Below, piece by piece: positions 5,055 through 12,233 of a DNA stretch of 16,693 nt. The DNA is from Treponema sp. Lineage in GTDB: Bacteria > Spirochaetota > Spirochaetia > Treponematales > Treponemataceae. Below the pieces are notes generated by a model, which was not told where the DNA came from, made no database searches, and saw nothing but the letters and a program-made list of their open reading frames with translations. The first letter of the stretch is position 1. Each line of letters starts with the position of its first letter. The translations under genes and the position numbers were made by a program. The stretch covers positions 1 through 16,693 of the forward strand of contig JAEDGP010000043.1 in the NCBI GenBank assembly GCA_016297405.1, given 5' to 3'.

Positions 5055-5804
5055 ATGGCACGTACACATTACATTGCTGGAAACTGGAAAATGAACACAT
5101 CTAAGGCAGAAGCAGTTAGCCTGGCAAAAGATTTGGTTGAACAGTTGAAGGGAAAAACTAACAAATACATGATCGGTGTTCCTTTTGTATACCTTGATGC
5201 AGTTGCTCAGGTTGTAAAGGGTTCGAACATCATTTTGGCAGCTCAGGACTGTGCTGCTACAGATAACGGTGCTCACACTGGTGAAGTTTCTACAACAATG
5301 CTTAAGGACATTGGTTGTGGTTGTGTAATCCTTGGTCACTCAGAACGCCGCCACGAAATCGGTGAATCTGACGAACTTATCAACAAGAAGGTTCGCAAGG
5401 CTTTGAACGATGGGCTTGAAGTTGATCTTTGTATCGGTGAACTTTTGGCAGAACGTGAAGCTGGCGAAGCAGAACAGGTTTGCGCATTCCAGCTTTCTGC
5501 AGGTCTTTCTGGTGTTACTGCTGAACAGATGAAGAAGGTAACAATCGCTTACGAACCAGTTTGGGCTATCGGTACTGGTAAAACTGCAACTCCAGAAGAT
5601 GCTCAGGCTATCCACAAGTTTATCCGCGGTTATATTGCTAAGCTTTACGACCAGAAGGTTGCTGACGAAGTAATCATTCAGTACGGTGGATCTATGAAGG
5701 CTTCTAACGCTGCTGAACTTTTAGCTCAGCCAGATATCGACGGTGGTTTGATTGGTGGCGCTTCTTTGAAGGCTGAAACATTCGTGCCAATCTGCGTACT
5801 TTAA
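5055..5804 (+). CDS. tpiA: Triose-phosphate isomerase
   Basis: Interconverts dihydroxyacetone phosphate and glyceraldehyde 3-phosphate in glycolysis and gluconeogenesis; cytosolic TIM barrel, normally a dimer. The 249-residue length is standard. All the key residues are present: N10 and K12 in GNWKMN (9-14), the electrophile H95 in GHSERR, the catalytic base E167 in YEPVWAIGTG (166-175) with the mobile loop after it, and the phosphate-binding QYGGS and DGGLIGGASL stretches near the C-terminus. The start has GGGAG (5044-5048) 6 nt upstream. The gene is transcribed alone, ends before a strong bidirectional terminator, and is on the same strand as pgk and pta but separated from them by repeats. 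Identification is secure. Confidence 0.98.
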   Translation: MARTHYIAGNWKMNTSKAEAVSLAKDLVEQLKGKTNKYMIGVPFVYLDAVAQVVKGSNIILAAQDCAATDNGAHTGEVSTTMLKDIGCGCVILGHSERRHEIGESDELINKKVRKALNDGLEVDLCIGELLAEREAGEAEQVCAFQLSAGLSGVTAEQMKKVTIAYEPVWAIGTGKTATPEDAQAIHKFIRGYIAKLYDQKVADEVIIQYGGSMKASNAAELLAQPDIDGGLIGGASLKAETFVPICVL

Positions 5805-5835
5805 TTAAAGTTCTGCTTCAATCACTGAATAGCGG

Positions 5836-5862
5836 AGTCTGAAGTTTCTTTTGAAACGGACT
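5836..5862 (+). other. Imperfect hairpin in the tpiA 3' region
   Basis: GTTTC (5844-5848) pairs with GAAAC (5853-5857) around TTTT, and outside it AGTC (5836-5839) pairs with GACT (5859-5862) across an uneven internal loop. It sits between the tpiA stop codon and the terminator and would be transcribed; it could help protect the 3' end of the mRNA. Confidence 0.35.
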
Positions 5863-5883
5863 TTGTTGATTTAATGGAAATAT

Positions 5884-5925
5884 AAAAAGCCTGGATTTTG
5901 ATAATTTTCGAAATCCAGGCTTTTT
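5884..5925. terminator. Bidirectional rho-independent terminator between tpiA and the YeiH-family gene
   Basis: A perfect 15-bp stem: AAAAAGCCTGGATTT (5884-5898) pairs with AAATCCAGGCTTTTT (5911-5925) around a 12-nt AT-rich loop, and Ts continue to 5928. The U-tract is strong for the + strand (tpiA). On the - strand the run of As at the 5' arm gives a shorter U-tract for the convergent gene ending at 5946. Confidence 0.9.
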
Positions 5926-5945
5926 TTTGTCTGCAATTTTATTTG

Positions 5946-7112
5946 TTAGTGGTTAACTTCGATTGAAATTGTTGTGTCTTCTGCTGGTAAGGTAGTGCTA
6001 TGCTCTGTGTTTTGTGAAGTTTCAGTTACTGCTGTGTTTTCTGTAGTTCCAAAAAGTCCTAAAGAATGCTGCATCATGATGCTTGCTCCAGTAATGCAAA
6101 TCCAGCATGCGGCTCCCATGATCAATGGTTTTCCGCCTGTTTTTACCAGTTTGATTATGTTTGTGTTCAATCCGATGGCACTCATTGCAAAAACGATAAA
6201 GAATTTGCTTAAAGTCTTGAGAGTTGCAAAAAATTCCTTTACGTTTTTGAGAAGCTGTTGGTCAGTTATGTATGTGTAGCATATAGTTGTGATGATGGAA
6301 GCTGCGATGAAATACAGGATGAACCAGGGGAAAACTTTTGTGAAGCTGAATGTAAGCTGAGCATCGCTTCCTTTTGCCATTCTTTTTGCTTTTGCAGCCT
6401 GGATAAATGCCAGCGCTAAGGTAATTGGAATTATGGCCAGGGTTCTGGTGAGCTTTACGGTAACCGCTTTGTCAAGGGTTGAACTTCCAAGGTTCCACAT
6501 TGTATCCCATGTGGAAGCAGCTGCTGTTACGGAGGACGTATCGTTTACAGCTGTTCCGGCAAAAATACCGAATCCTGTGGCTTCATGTCCAAATCCTATA
6601 AGATTCCCAAGATTCGGAAAAATTATGGCTGCAAGTACGTTGAAAAAGAAGATTACTGAAATGGCCTGTGCAACTTCTTCGTCGTCGGCGTTGATTACAG
6701 GCGCTGTTGCTGCAATGGCGGAACCTCCGCAGATTGAAGAGCCTACACCAACCAGAGTAGAGATCTTTTCTGGAATTTTCATTGCTTTGCACAGCAGGAA
6801 AGAAACGGTCAATGAGGTTGCAATTGTTACGCATATAATCGGAAGGGACTGGGCGCCTGTTTTTGCAATTACTCCAAGGTTCATTCCGAATCCCAGCAGT
6901 ATTACAGCCCATTGCAGGATTTTTTTGGAAACGAATTTTAATCCGTCGGCAAGTTCGCTTTTATTTTGGATGCACATAGATAGAAGCATGCCGGAAAGGA
7001 TTGCGACTACCGGGCCACCGATGATGGGGAATTTTTCTCCTGTAAACCAGGAAGGAATTGCGATTACAAGGGCAGCTGTTATGCCTTTCCAGTTTTTTCT
7101 AAGCCAGTCCAC
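5946..7112 (-). CDS. YeiH-family membrane protein (UPF0324, putative sulfate exporter type)
   Basis: A polytopic inner-membrane protein of 388 residues with about ten hydrophobic segments. It has the family stretches GVGSSICGGSAI (122-133) and GTAVNDTSSVTAA (186-198), and a C-terminal ALNTN-like region (SAIGLNTN, 311-318). The family (YeiH / Cons_hypoth698) is annotated as putative sulfate exporters, but the true substrate is usually unproven. The start is GTG at 7110-7112, chosen because MDWLRKNWKG leads directly into the first helix and an AGAGGT ribosome site lies 8 nt upstream. Unusual here is a soluble tail of about 35 residues (355-388) rich in Thr, Ser and Glu, not expected in the usual about 340-residue members. 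It is a single-gene unit with its own promoter and terminator. Confidence 0.85.
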   Translation of the reverse strand: MDWLRKNWKGITAALVIAIPSWFTGEKFPIIGGPVVAILSGMLLSMCIQNKSELADGLKFVSKKILQWAVILLGFGMNLGVIAKTGAQSLPIICVTIATSLTVSFLLCKAMKIPEKISTLVGVGSSICGGSAIAATAPVINADDEEVAQAISVIFFFNVLAAIIFPNLGNLIGFGHEATGFGIFAGTAVNDTSSVTAAASTWDTMWNLGSSTLDKAVTVKLTRTLAIIPITLALAFIQAAKAKRMAKGSDAQLTFSFTKVFPWFILYFIAASIITTICYTYITDQQLLKNVKEFFATLKTLSKFFIVFAMSAIGLNTNIIKLVKTGGKPLIMGAACWICITGASIMMQHSLGLFGTTENTAVTETSQNTEHSTTLPAEDTTISIEVNH

Positions 7113-7153
7113 GATGTTGTACCTCTTTGTTTATCTTAAAATTGTTTTGTATG

Positions 7154-7162
7154 ATTATATCA
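7154..7162 (-). promoter_or_regulatory. Extended -10 promoter for the YeiH-family gene
   Basis: Read on the - strand, the sequence is TG-A-TATAAT: a perfect -10 with the TGn extension, and no clear -35. Transcription would start near 7147, giving a leader of about 35 nt to the GTG. It is back to back with the secG promoter about 60 nt away. Confidence 0.65.
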
Positions 7163-7221
7163 TATTGCCTTCTTTTTTTTCTATGAAGTTTCTTCTCTTT
7201 GTTTAATATGGTTTGTTTTCA

Positions 7222-7250
7222 TTGACCAAATCAGCTTCTTACATTAAAAT
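7222..7250 (+). promoter_or_regulatory. Sigma70-type promoter for secG and probably the downstream ATPase operon
   Basis: TTGACC (7222-7227) and TAAAAT (7245-7250) are separated by exactly 17 nt, each one mismatch from consensus. This is the best promoter match in the window. The transcript would start near 7257, about 45 nt before the secG ATG. No terminator is visible from here to the window end. Confidence 0.75.
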
Positions 7251-7301
7251 TATCAAATATATTATGTAAAAATGCGGATTTTGCCGCTTTGGAGTATTAA
7301 A

Positions 7302-7634
7302 ATGGGTATTGTTGGTAACATCCTTCTTGTAGCATTCGTAATTGTTTGCGTGCTTATTGTTCTTCTCGTTCTTGTTCAGGATGATGGAAAAAACGGAATG
7401 GGCTTGATGGGTGGTCGTGGAACTGCTGCTTTTGGTTCTCATTCAGCAAGTGTTCTTTCTAAAACAACTGGTGTTCTTGTTGTTCTTTTCTTTGTTATTT
7501 CTATTGGTCTTGCAAAGATCAATGCTCCTTCTGGTAAACCACCAAAGGATAGTCAGACAGAAACACAGGCTACTACAACTGTAGAAGAAGGTGGTTCTCT
7601 TGCTGATGATGAAGCAGCTTCAGCTAGTAACTAA
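7302..7634 (+). CDS. secG: Preprotein translocase subunit SecG
   Basis: Small accessory subunit of the SecYEG translocon in the inner membrane. It has two transmembrane helices, at about 3-25 and 52-71, joined by a Gly-rich loop. The family-typical VLVQDDGKNGMGLMGG (23-38) and TAAFGS (41-46) are present. The 110-residue form starting at 7302 is chosen over an in-frame ATG at 7272, because GGAG (7291-7294) lies 7 nt before 7302 and the first helix then begins at once, as in other SecG proteins. The C-terminus (about 74-110) is a polar Thr/Glu/Asp/Ser-rich tail. It is followed after 23 nt by the EIIA-type gene, so it probably heads the long co-directional cluster. Confidence 0.9.
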   Translation: MGIVGNILLVAFVIVCVLIVLLVLVQDDGKNGMGLMGGRGTAAFGSHSASVLSKTTGVLVVLFFVISIGLAKINAPSGKPPKDSQTETQATTTVEEGGSLADDEAASASN

Positions 7635-7657
7635 TAAGTTTAGCTGCAGGTGATGAT

Positions 7658-8137
7658 TTGTTAAGCGACATAGTAAAATCTGAAAATATAATCCTGAACC
7701 TCGAAAGCGAGTTTAAAGATGACCTTTTCCACGAGATGGTTGAAGTTGCCGTAAGGCAAGATCGTACAATCAATCGGGAAGAGGTCATTTGTGCGCTTGA
7801 GGAAAGGGAAGAAAAATTGAATACTTGTGTAAAAACGGGTGTTGCTGTTCCCCATGCAAATTGCGATTCCGTAAGGAATACGGTTTTGATTGTAGGAATC
7901 AGCGCCTCTGGAGTTGATTATGAAACGGCCCGCGTTGGTGACCAGTCATATGAGAAATCCAGGGTTCATGTTGTCCTGATGCTTCTTTTTGAAAAAGGAA
8001 ATGCCGGACAGCATTTGAAAGTCCTTTCAGATTGTGCAAGGGTTCTGCAAGCTCCTGAGTTTGTACACTCTGTTCTTTCTGCCAAAACAGCGGAAGAAGT
8101 CTGTTATGCAATCAGGAACCTTGAGGTTGATTTTTAA
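7658..8137 (+). CDS. PTS EIIA component of the fructose/nitrogen (PtsN) type
   Basis: A 159-residue stand-alone EIIA domain (PTS_EIIA_2 type). The phospho-acceptor histidine is H66 in GVAVPHANC (61-69), and the usual N-terminal SENIILNLES and C-terminal LKVLSDCARVL helices are present. No EIIB, EIIC or transporter segment is attached, which fits a regulatory EIIA (PtsN-like) at least as well as a sugar permease part. The start is TTG at 7658, chosen because GCAGG (7646-7650) is 7 nt upstream and family alignment begins there; the nearby ATG at 7653 is out of frame. It sits 23 nt after secG and 24 nt before the first ATPase gene, suggesting co-transcription. Its partner in this cell is unknown. 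Confidence 0.85.
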   Translation: MLSDIVKSENIILNLESEFKDDLFHEMVEVAVRQDRTINREEVICALEEREEKLNTCVKTGVAVPHANCDSVRNTVLIVGISASGVDYETARVGDQSYEKSRVHVVLMLLFEKGNAGQHLKVLSDCARVLQAPEFVHSVLSAKTAEEVCYAIRNLEVDF

Positions 8138-8161
8138 GTTTGAAGCATAAGTGAGGTTTAT

Positions 8162-8473
8162 ATGGCAGATTCAGATGTAAATGTTATTTCCCATCTTCTT
8201 GATGTTGAAAAGCAAGCTTCAAGTCTTGTGACAGAAGCTAGAATCGAAGCTGAAAAAAGGGTTAGCGAAGCCCGCGCCAAAGCTGATGCTCAGTTCAAAT
8301 CTCAGTTTGAATCTATTTCCGAAAAGATGGAAACAGAATATAACAGCAAAATAGACGAACTTTCAAAAAAGCATGAAAAAGATTTCCTTGAATATACCTC
8401 ATTGGTAGATGCAACAGAACAGGATAAAGAAGGGTTTAACGAACTCTTTAAAAAAGTTCTGGAAGAGTTGTAA
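8162..8473 (+). CDS. V/A-type ATPase peripheral-stalk subunit G/H-like
   Basis: A 103-residue, almost entirely helical protein. It starts with the typical stalk motif (VISHLLDVEKQASSLVTEA, about 8-26) and continues with Ala/Glu/Lys/Arg heptad- or hendecad-like repeats to about residue 75. This fits the small peripheral-stalk partner of subunit E (called G, H or NtpF in different organisms), which braces the catalytic head against the membrane subunit I. Position supports it: first of nine ATPase genes, 12 nt before the subunit C gene, as in other V/A-ATPase operons that begin with this stalk gene. GAGG (8153-8156) is 5 nt before the ATG. The similarity is of the weak, coiled-coil kind, so context carries part of the call. 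Confidence 0.8.
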   Translation: MADSDVNVISHLLDVEKQASSLVTEARIEAEKRVSEARAKADAQFKSQFESISEKMETEYNSKIDELSKKHEKDFLEYTSLVDATEQDKEGFNELFKKVLEEL

Positions 8474-8485
8474 GGAGCCAGGATT

Positions 8486-9508
8486 ATGGAAAAATCAGGT
8501 GGTTCTGCTTACGTTTATGCTAAAGCCAGCGGAATTCTTGGTAAGTCCTTTGTTGGCTTCAGATCGGAAAATCTTTTTAATGCACAGTCTCTTTCTGAAC
8601 TTTGGGAGATGGTTTTTAATTCTCCCGTGCCTTCTGTGCCAGAAGTCCTTTTGGCAAATAAAATAGAAAACGAAGCTTCCCGAAAATTTATTCACGATTA
8701 TCTGAAACTTCTTGAAGTTTATTCAAATCCTGACAGGTTTCTTGTAAGCCTTTTGGAGCGAATTGAGGTTGAAAACCTTAAGGTGTTTGCGGCATCTGCA
8801 AGTTTATCAGAACAAAATATTCCACGTTTTACTGATTTAGGTAAATATGCGGTTTTGAATTATAAGGCATATCCTGATATACAGAAAATGACGAAGGGTA
8901 CTGTCTGGGAATGGTATGATCATGTCCCATCCCTTGATGAACGGCAGAAGTTGTCATATCGACTTGATTTATTCGAAATCAAGGATTTTTGGGATTCTTT
9001 GAATCACATTGGCGATAATACACGAGATGCCCTTGTTGAATTTTATCGAAAAGATCTTTCCATAAAGAATATGATCTGGGCATTGAGGCTGAAGGTATAT
9101 TACAACATGTCTGCTTTGGATATTGTCCAAAATCTTTTTTATGTGGGAATAAAACCTTGCATAGAAGATCCGATTTGCGGTTATGCGTTTGCGGTTCTCG
9201 ATAAAGCAGTTGATTCCTTTGATGACTGGCAGAGCTGGCATTTTGCACGGTACCTTAATCCTCATGTTGATGGTGTTGTGTGGAAGGTTGACCCTGTGTG
9301 GATAGAACAGAGATTCAGAGCTGATGAAGCAAAGAATGCTTTGCAAATTTTCCATCAATACCCAATGACTACTGCTACTTTGGCCATGTATTTCAGGTTA
9401 AAGCAGCAGGAATTGAATTGTATTAGAGCTGCTACAGAAGCGCTGCGACTTGGGGTTGCTTCCCATGAAGCAATGTTTGCCGCAGGTATTTCTGTTGACG
9501 TTGAATAG
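8486..9508 (+). CDS. V/A-type ATPase subunit C (central-stalk socket, V-type d-like)
   Basis: A 340-residue soluble, mostly helical protein of the V-ATPase C/d family. It caps the K-ring and links it to the rotating D-F shaft. The best signature is the C-terminal RLKQQELNCIRAATEALRLG (304-323), corresponding to the KxxExxNIRxI-type motif of the family. The N-terminal half has the usual alternating helices and Tyr-containing bundles (YVYAKASGILGKSF at about 9-22). The length is close to that of relatives. AGGAG (8473-8477) lies 8 nt before the ATG. In many operons this gene sits between E and F; here it is second, before I. No membrane segment is present. Confidence 0.88.
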   Translation: MEKSGGSAYVYAKASGILGKSFVGFRSENLFNAQSLSELWEMVFNSPVPSVPEVLLANKIENEASRKFIHDYLKLLEVYSNPDRFLVSLLERIEVENLKVFAASASLSEQNIPRFTDLGKYAVLNYKAYPDIQKMTKGTVWEWYDHVPSLDERQKLSYRLDLFEIKDFWDSLNHIGDNTRDALVEFYRKDLSIKNMIWALRLKVYYNMSALDIVQNLFYVGIKPCIEDPICGYAFAVLDKAVDSFDDWQSWHFARYLNPHVDGVVWKVDPVWIEQRFRADEAKNALQIFHQYPMTTATLAMYFRLKQQELNCIRAATEALRLGVASHEAMFAAGISVDVE

Positions 9509-9519
9509 AGAGGTTTACA

Positions 9520-11508
9520 ATGGCTAGAACCCAGGAAATGAGACTTATTGAGCTGATGACCTTAAAGCAGGATGTTTCCAATGTTGTGGAATATCTTGGA
9601 AAAAAAGGAGTTTTTCAGTTTCAGTCAAAAAAACATGACAGTTCGTCTGAAAAAAGCGAAAAGCCAATAAATCCTGACGGTGAATTCTATGAAAGCCTTC
9701 AGAAAGCACGGATTTTTCTGAATGTTGAAGATAGGCCTGAAGGTGATCTTGATTGCCCTTGTGCTACTGATGATGACAGAGATAGTGCGGCACGGATTAT
9801 TTCTTCAGTTAATGAACTTGCTAAGAAAGTTAATGAACAGTCTGAAACCACTAAACGTGCCATTGAGTCTTATAAAGAAGCGTTGGCTTTTAGTAATCTG
9901 CAGGTTCCTTATGCCGAATTGGAACATTTTTCTTTTCTTTCATTAAAAATAGGTAGAATTCCAGCTGGCAGTGTGGATGATCTTAGGGCCAGTGTGGGAA
10001 AGCATGCTCAGATCATTCCATTAGGCGAAGATGAAAGTCGTATTATGGCCGTTTCTTCAAAGAAAGGTCGTTTTGCCCTTGATACTGAGTTAAAGGCGCA
10101 TGGTTTTGTTCCCATGGAAATTCCAAAGGATTTCAAGGGAATTCCTGAAGATTTGCTTTCCAGCCTGAAGATGCAGAAGGAAGAAGCAGAAAAAAAACTT
10201 TCTTATCTTGAAACTGAAAAAAATAATTTTGCCCAGACTCATAAAGATGAACTTCTTCGCTTGCTCCAGGCATTCTGCATGAGCATGCAGATTACACAGA
10301 TTCAGGAAAAACTTGAGTCAACAAGTCTTGTTTATAGAATTACTGGCTGGATTCCAGCTGTTGAGTGCAGGAATTTCATGAAAGAGCTGGATCAGCTTAC
10401 TCAGGGACGAATTGCCATTCGCGAATATCTTCCAAGTGAAGTTCCATCTGTGTTAAACGGCGAAGAAAAAGTTCCTGTGAAACTTAAGCATGGTTCTTTC
10501 ATACGAAGCTTTGAACGACTGATTTTCAGTTATGGTTCGCCTGTTTATGGAACAATAGATCCGACTCCTTTTGTAGCTGTTTTCTTTACGATTCTTTTTG
10601 GATTCATGTTTGGTGATTTAGGACAAGGACTGGTTTTTCTTTTGATTGGAATTTTGATGTCTAAAAACATCATTAAGGTCAAAGGATGGAATAAATTTTC
10701 TCCTATTTTCATGGCAATCGGTATTACAAGTTCCATTATGGGGCTTTTGACAGGTGAATTCTTTAGTAATGAAACATTGCTTGCGCCTTTTGCTGAAGTA
10801 GTGACAGGACTTTTTGGTTCTCCTCGACATCCCATTGTCCATATGATGCCGTCCAGTGATCCTCATTCTATTGTAGTTATGTTCACTGTTTTTGGTATTG
10901 CTGTAGGAATCGGTTTTGTAATTAATACAATTGGTCTGATATTGAATATCGCCAATAAATTTATGCAAAAAAAGTGGGGAAGTGCAATTTTTGGCAAAAC
11001 CGGACTTGCCGGGGCGCTTTTCTTCTGGTATGTGGTTTTCTTTGGAATTAGTGTAGCTGCTTTTGGCCATTCGCCTGAAGTTTATGACTGGGTGATAATA
11101 GGTACCACACTGTTTTTTGCAGCTTTTGGTGAGCCTTTTGAACGTCTTGTTGATGGCGAACGGCCAGTTGTTGAGAATGGATTTGGCGCTCTTGTGATTG
11201 GCGGTGTTGTGGAACTTATTGAAGTCATTTCAAGCTATATGTCCAATACGGTTTCATTCCTTCGTGTTGGTGCTTTTGCTCTTTCCCATGCGGTTTTGGG
11301 GTATATCATCAACACAATGACTGCTCTTGTTGGTGGAGCTGGTGGAATTCTCATTCTTATTGCGGGAAATCTTATTGTCATAGTTCTTGAAGGCATGATT
11401 GTAGCAATTCAGGTTGTTCGCCTTCAGTATTATGAATTCTTCAGTAAATTCTTTAATGAAACTGGTGCTGAATTTCAGCCACTTAAGTTCCATTATGGAA
11501 ATAAATAA
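9520..11508 (+). CDS. V/A-type ATPase membrane subunit I (a-type)
   Basis: The stator membrane subunit forming the ion half-channels beside the K-ring. Residues 1 to about 335 are the cytosolic arm, with a coiled-coil pair near 95-125 and 215-265. From about 345 there are seven to eight transmembrane helices. Signature stretches are YGTIDPTPFVA (343-353), LFGFMFGDLGQG (359-370), GEPFERLVDG (537-546), and SNTVSFLRVGAFALSHA (575-591). The last contains the expected essential arginine R582 and H590. The final helix has EGMIVAIQVVRLQYYEFFSKFF (624-645), with R634 as the likely second key arginine, and the tail is polar. At 662 residues it is a normal family size. GAGAGG (9508-9513) is 6 nt before the ATG. 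Confidence 0.96.
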   Translation: MARTQEMRLIELMTLKQDVSNVVEYLGKKGVFQFQSKKHDSSSEKSEKPINPDGEFYESLQKARIFLNVEDRPEGDLDCPCATDDDRDSAARIISSVNELAKKVNEQSETTKRAIESYKEALAFSNLQVPYAELEHFSFLSLKIGRIPAGSVDDLRASVGKHAQIIPLGEDESRIMAVSSKKGRFALDTELKAHGFVPMEIPKDFKGIPEDLLSSLKMQKEEAEKKLSYLETEKNNFAQTHKDELLRLLQAFCMSMQITQIQEKLESTSLVYRITGWIPAVECRNFMKELDQLTQGRIAIREYLPSEVPSVLNGEEKVPVKLKHGSFIRSFERLIFSYGSPVYGTIDPTPFVAVFFTILFGFMFGDLGQGLVFLLIGILMSKNIIKVKGWNKFSPIFMAIGITSSIMGLLTGEFFSNETLLAPFAEVVTGLFGSPRHPIVHMMPSSDPHSIVVMFTVFGIAVGIGFVINTIGLILNIANKFMQKKWGSAIFGKTGLAGALFFWYVVFFGISVAAFGHSPEVYDWVIIGTTLFFAAFGEPFERLVDGERPVVENGFGALVIGGVVELIEVISSYMSNTVSFLRVGAFALSHAVLGYIINTMTALVGGAGGILILIAGNLIVIVLEGMIVAIQVVRLQYYEFFSKFFNETGAEFQPLKFHYGNK

Positions 11509-11531
11509 ATTTTGGCAATCGAGGTATTGTT

Positions 11532-11876
11532 ATGAACAAGAAAATTTTTGTACTTGCTGCAATCATGATTTTGGCAAGCGTTTTTGCTGTGTCAGCTCAG
11601 GATGCGACCGTTCCAGCAAATGGGGAAGCAACTGTTGCTGAAAACACAGAAAAACCTGCAGAAGCTCAGTCTCCATGGAAGTATTTTGCCGCTGCTATTG
11701 CAGTAGGTGTGGCTTGTATTGGTGGTGGACTTGCTGTTGGTAAAATCGGTTCAGCTGCCATGGGTGCAATGAGCGAAAATGCTTCCCTTTCTGGAAAGGC
11801 TCTTCCATTCGTTGGTCTTGCAGAAGGTATTTGTCTTTGGGGATTCCTTGTAGGTCTTCTCATCATCATCCTCTAA
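11532..11876 (+). CDS. V/A-type ATPase proteolipid subunit K with signal-peptide-like N-terminus
   Basis: The ring subunit that carries the translocated ion. Residues 1-22 look like a signal peptide (basic NKK, hydrophobic core, VSA before Q23). A Glu/Ala/Thr-rich linker (about 23-47) follows, then one helical hairpin: helix 1 at about 51-76 (Gly-rich) and helix 2 at about 90-114. The ion-binding carboxylate is E98 in FVGLAEGICLWGF. Helix 1 has no Gln, and E98 is followed by Gly rather than Thr or Ser, so the residues of known Na+-type rings are missing; H+ coupling is the likelier guess. Thermus thermophilus has a similar signal-like start. GAGG (11521-11524) is 7 nt before the ATG. Confidence 0.92.
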   Translation: MNKKIFVLAAIMILASVFAVSAQDATVPANGEATVAENTEKPAEAQSPWKYFAAAIAVGVACIGGGLAVGKIGSAAMGAMSENASLSGKALPFVGLAEGICLWGFLVGLLIIIL

Positions 11877-11888
11877 TAAGGCAACGCG

Positions 11889-12221
11889 GTGAAGTTTTAT
11901 ATTATCGGCGACAGAGAAATGGTTCTGGCATTCAGACTTACAGGAATCAGCGGAACTGTCGCTGAAAATCGCCAGGATGTACTGGACGCCTTTAATCGTG
12001 TTACTGGTAAAGGCGGCGATATTGCCGCTCCAGTTGATGAAGTGCCAAAAGTTCTGATTCTTACAGAGGCAGCTGCTGCAATGATTGAAGAAGAGGAACT
12101 TGCATGGCAGAAAAAAGGCATGTATCCGCTGATTGTTGAAATCCCATGTTTGAATGGACCTGTGCAGGGTAAAAAAAACCTTTTAGATGCCATTCGAGAA
12201 GCTATTGGTGTACAGGTATAA
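11889..12221 (+). CDS. V/A-type ATPase subunit F
   Basis: Small rotor subunit that binds D in the central shaft of the V1 head. At 110 residues it is the normal length. The opening FYIIGDREMVLAFRLTGISG (3-22) is the family signature, followed by a Rossmann-like alternating fold with VLILTE (55-60) and a C-terminal helix with NLLDAIREAIG. The start is GTG at 11889, chosen because TAAGG (11877-11881) lies 7 nt upstream and the family motif begins two residues later. It lies 12 nt after K and 12 nt before E. Confidence 0.92.
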   Translation: MKFYIIGDREMVLAFRLTGISGTVAENRQDVLDAFNRVTGKGGDIAAPVDEVPKVLILTEAAAAMIEEEELAWQKKGMYPLIVEIPCLNGPVQGKKNLLDAIREAIGVQV

Positions 12222-12233
12222 CGAGGAATAAAT

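Noticed and set aside
6433..7206. A long + strand open frame opposite the YeiH-family gene
   Set aside because: It is antisense to a clear membrane protein with family motifs; the translated sequence has no recognisable domain and no ribosome site.
7272..7301. An upstream in-frame ATG extending SecG by ten residues
   Set aside because: The ribosome site GGAG lies inside this extension and matches the ATG at 7302; SecG proteins begin directly with the first helix.
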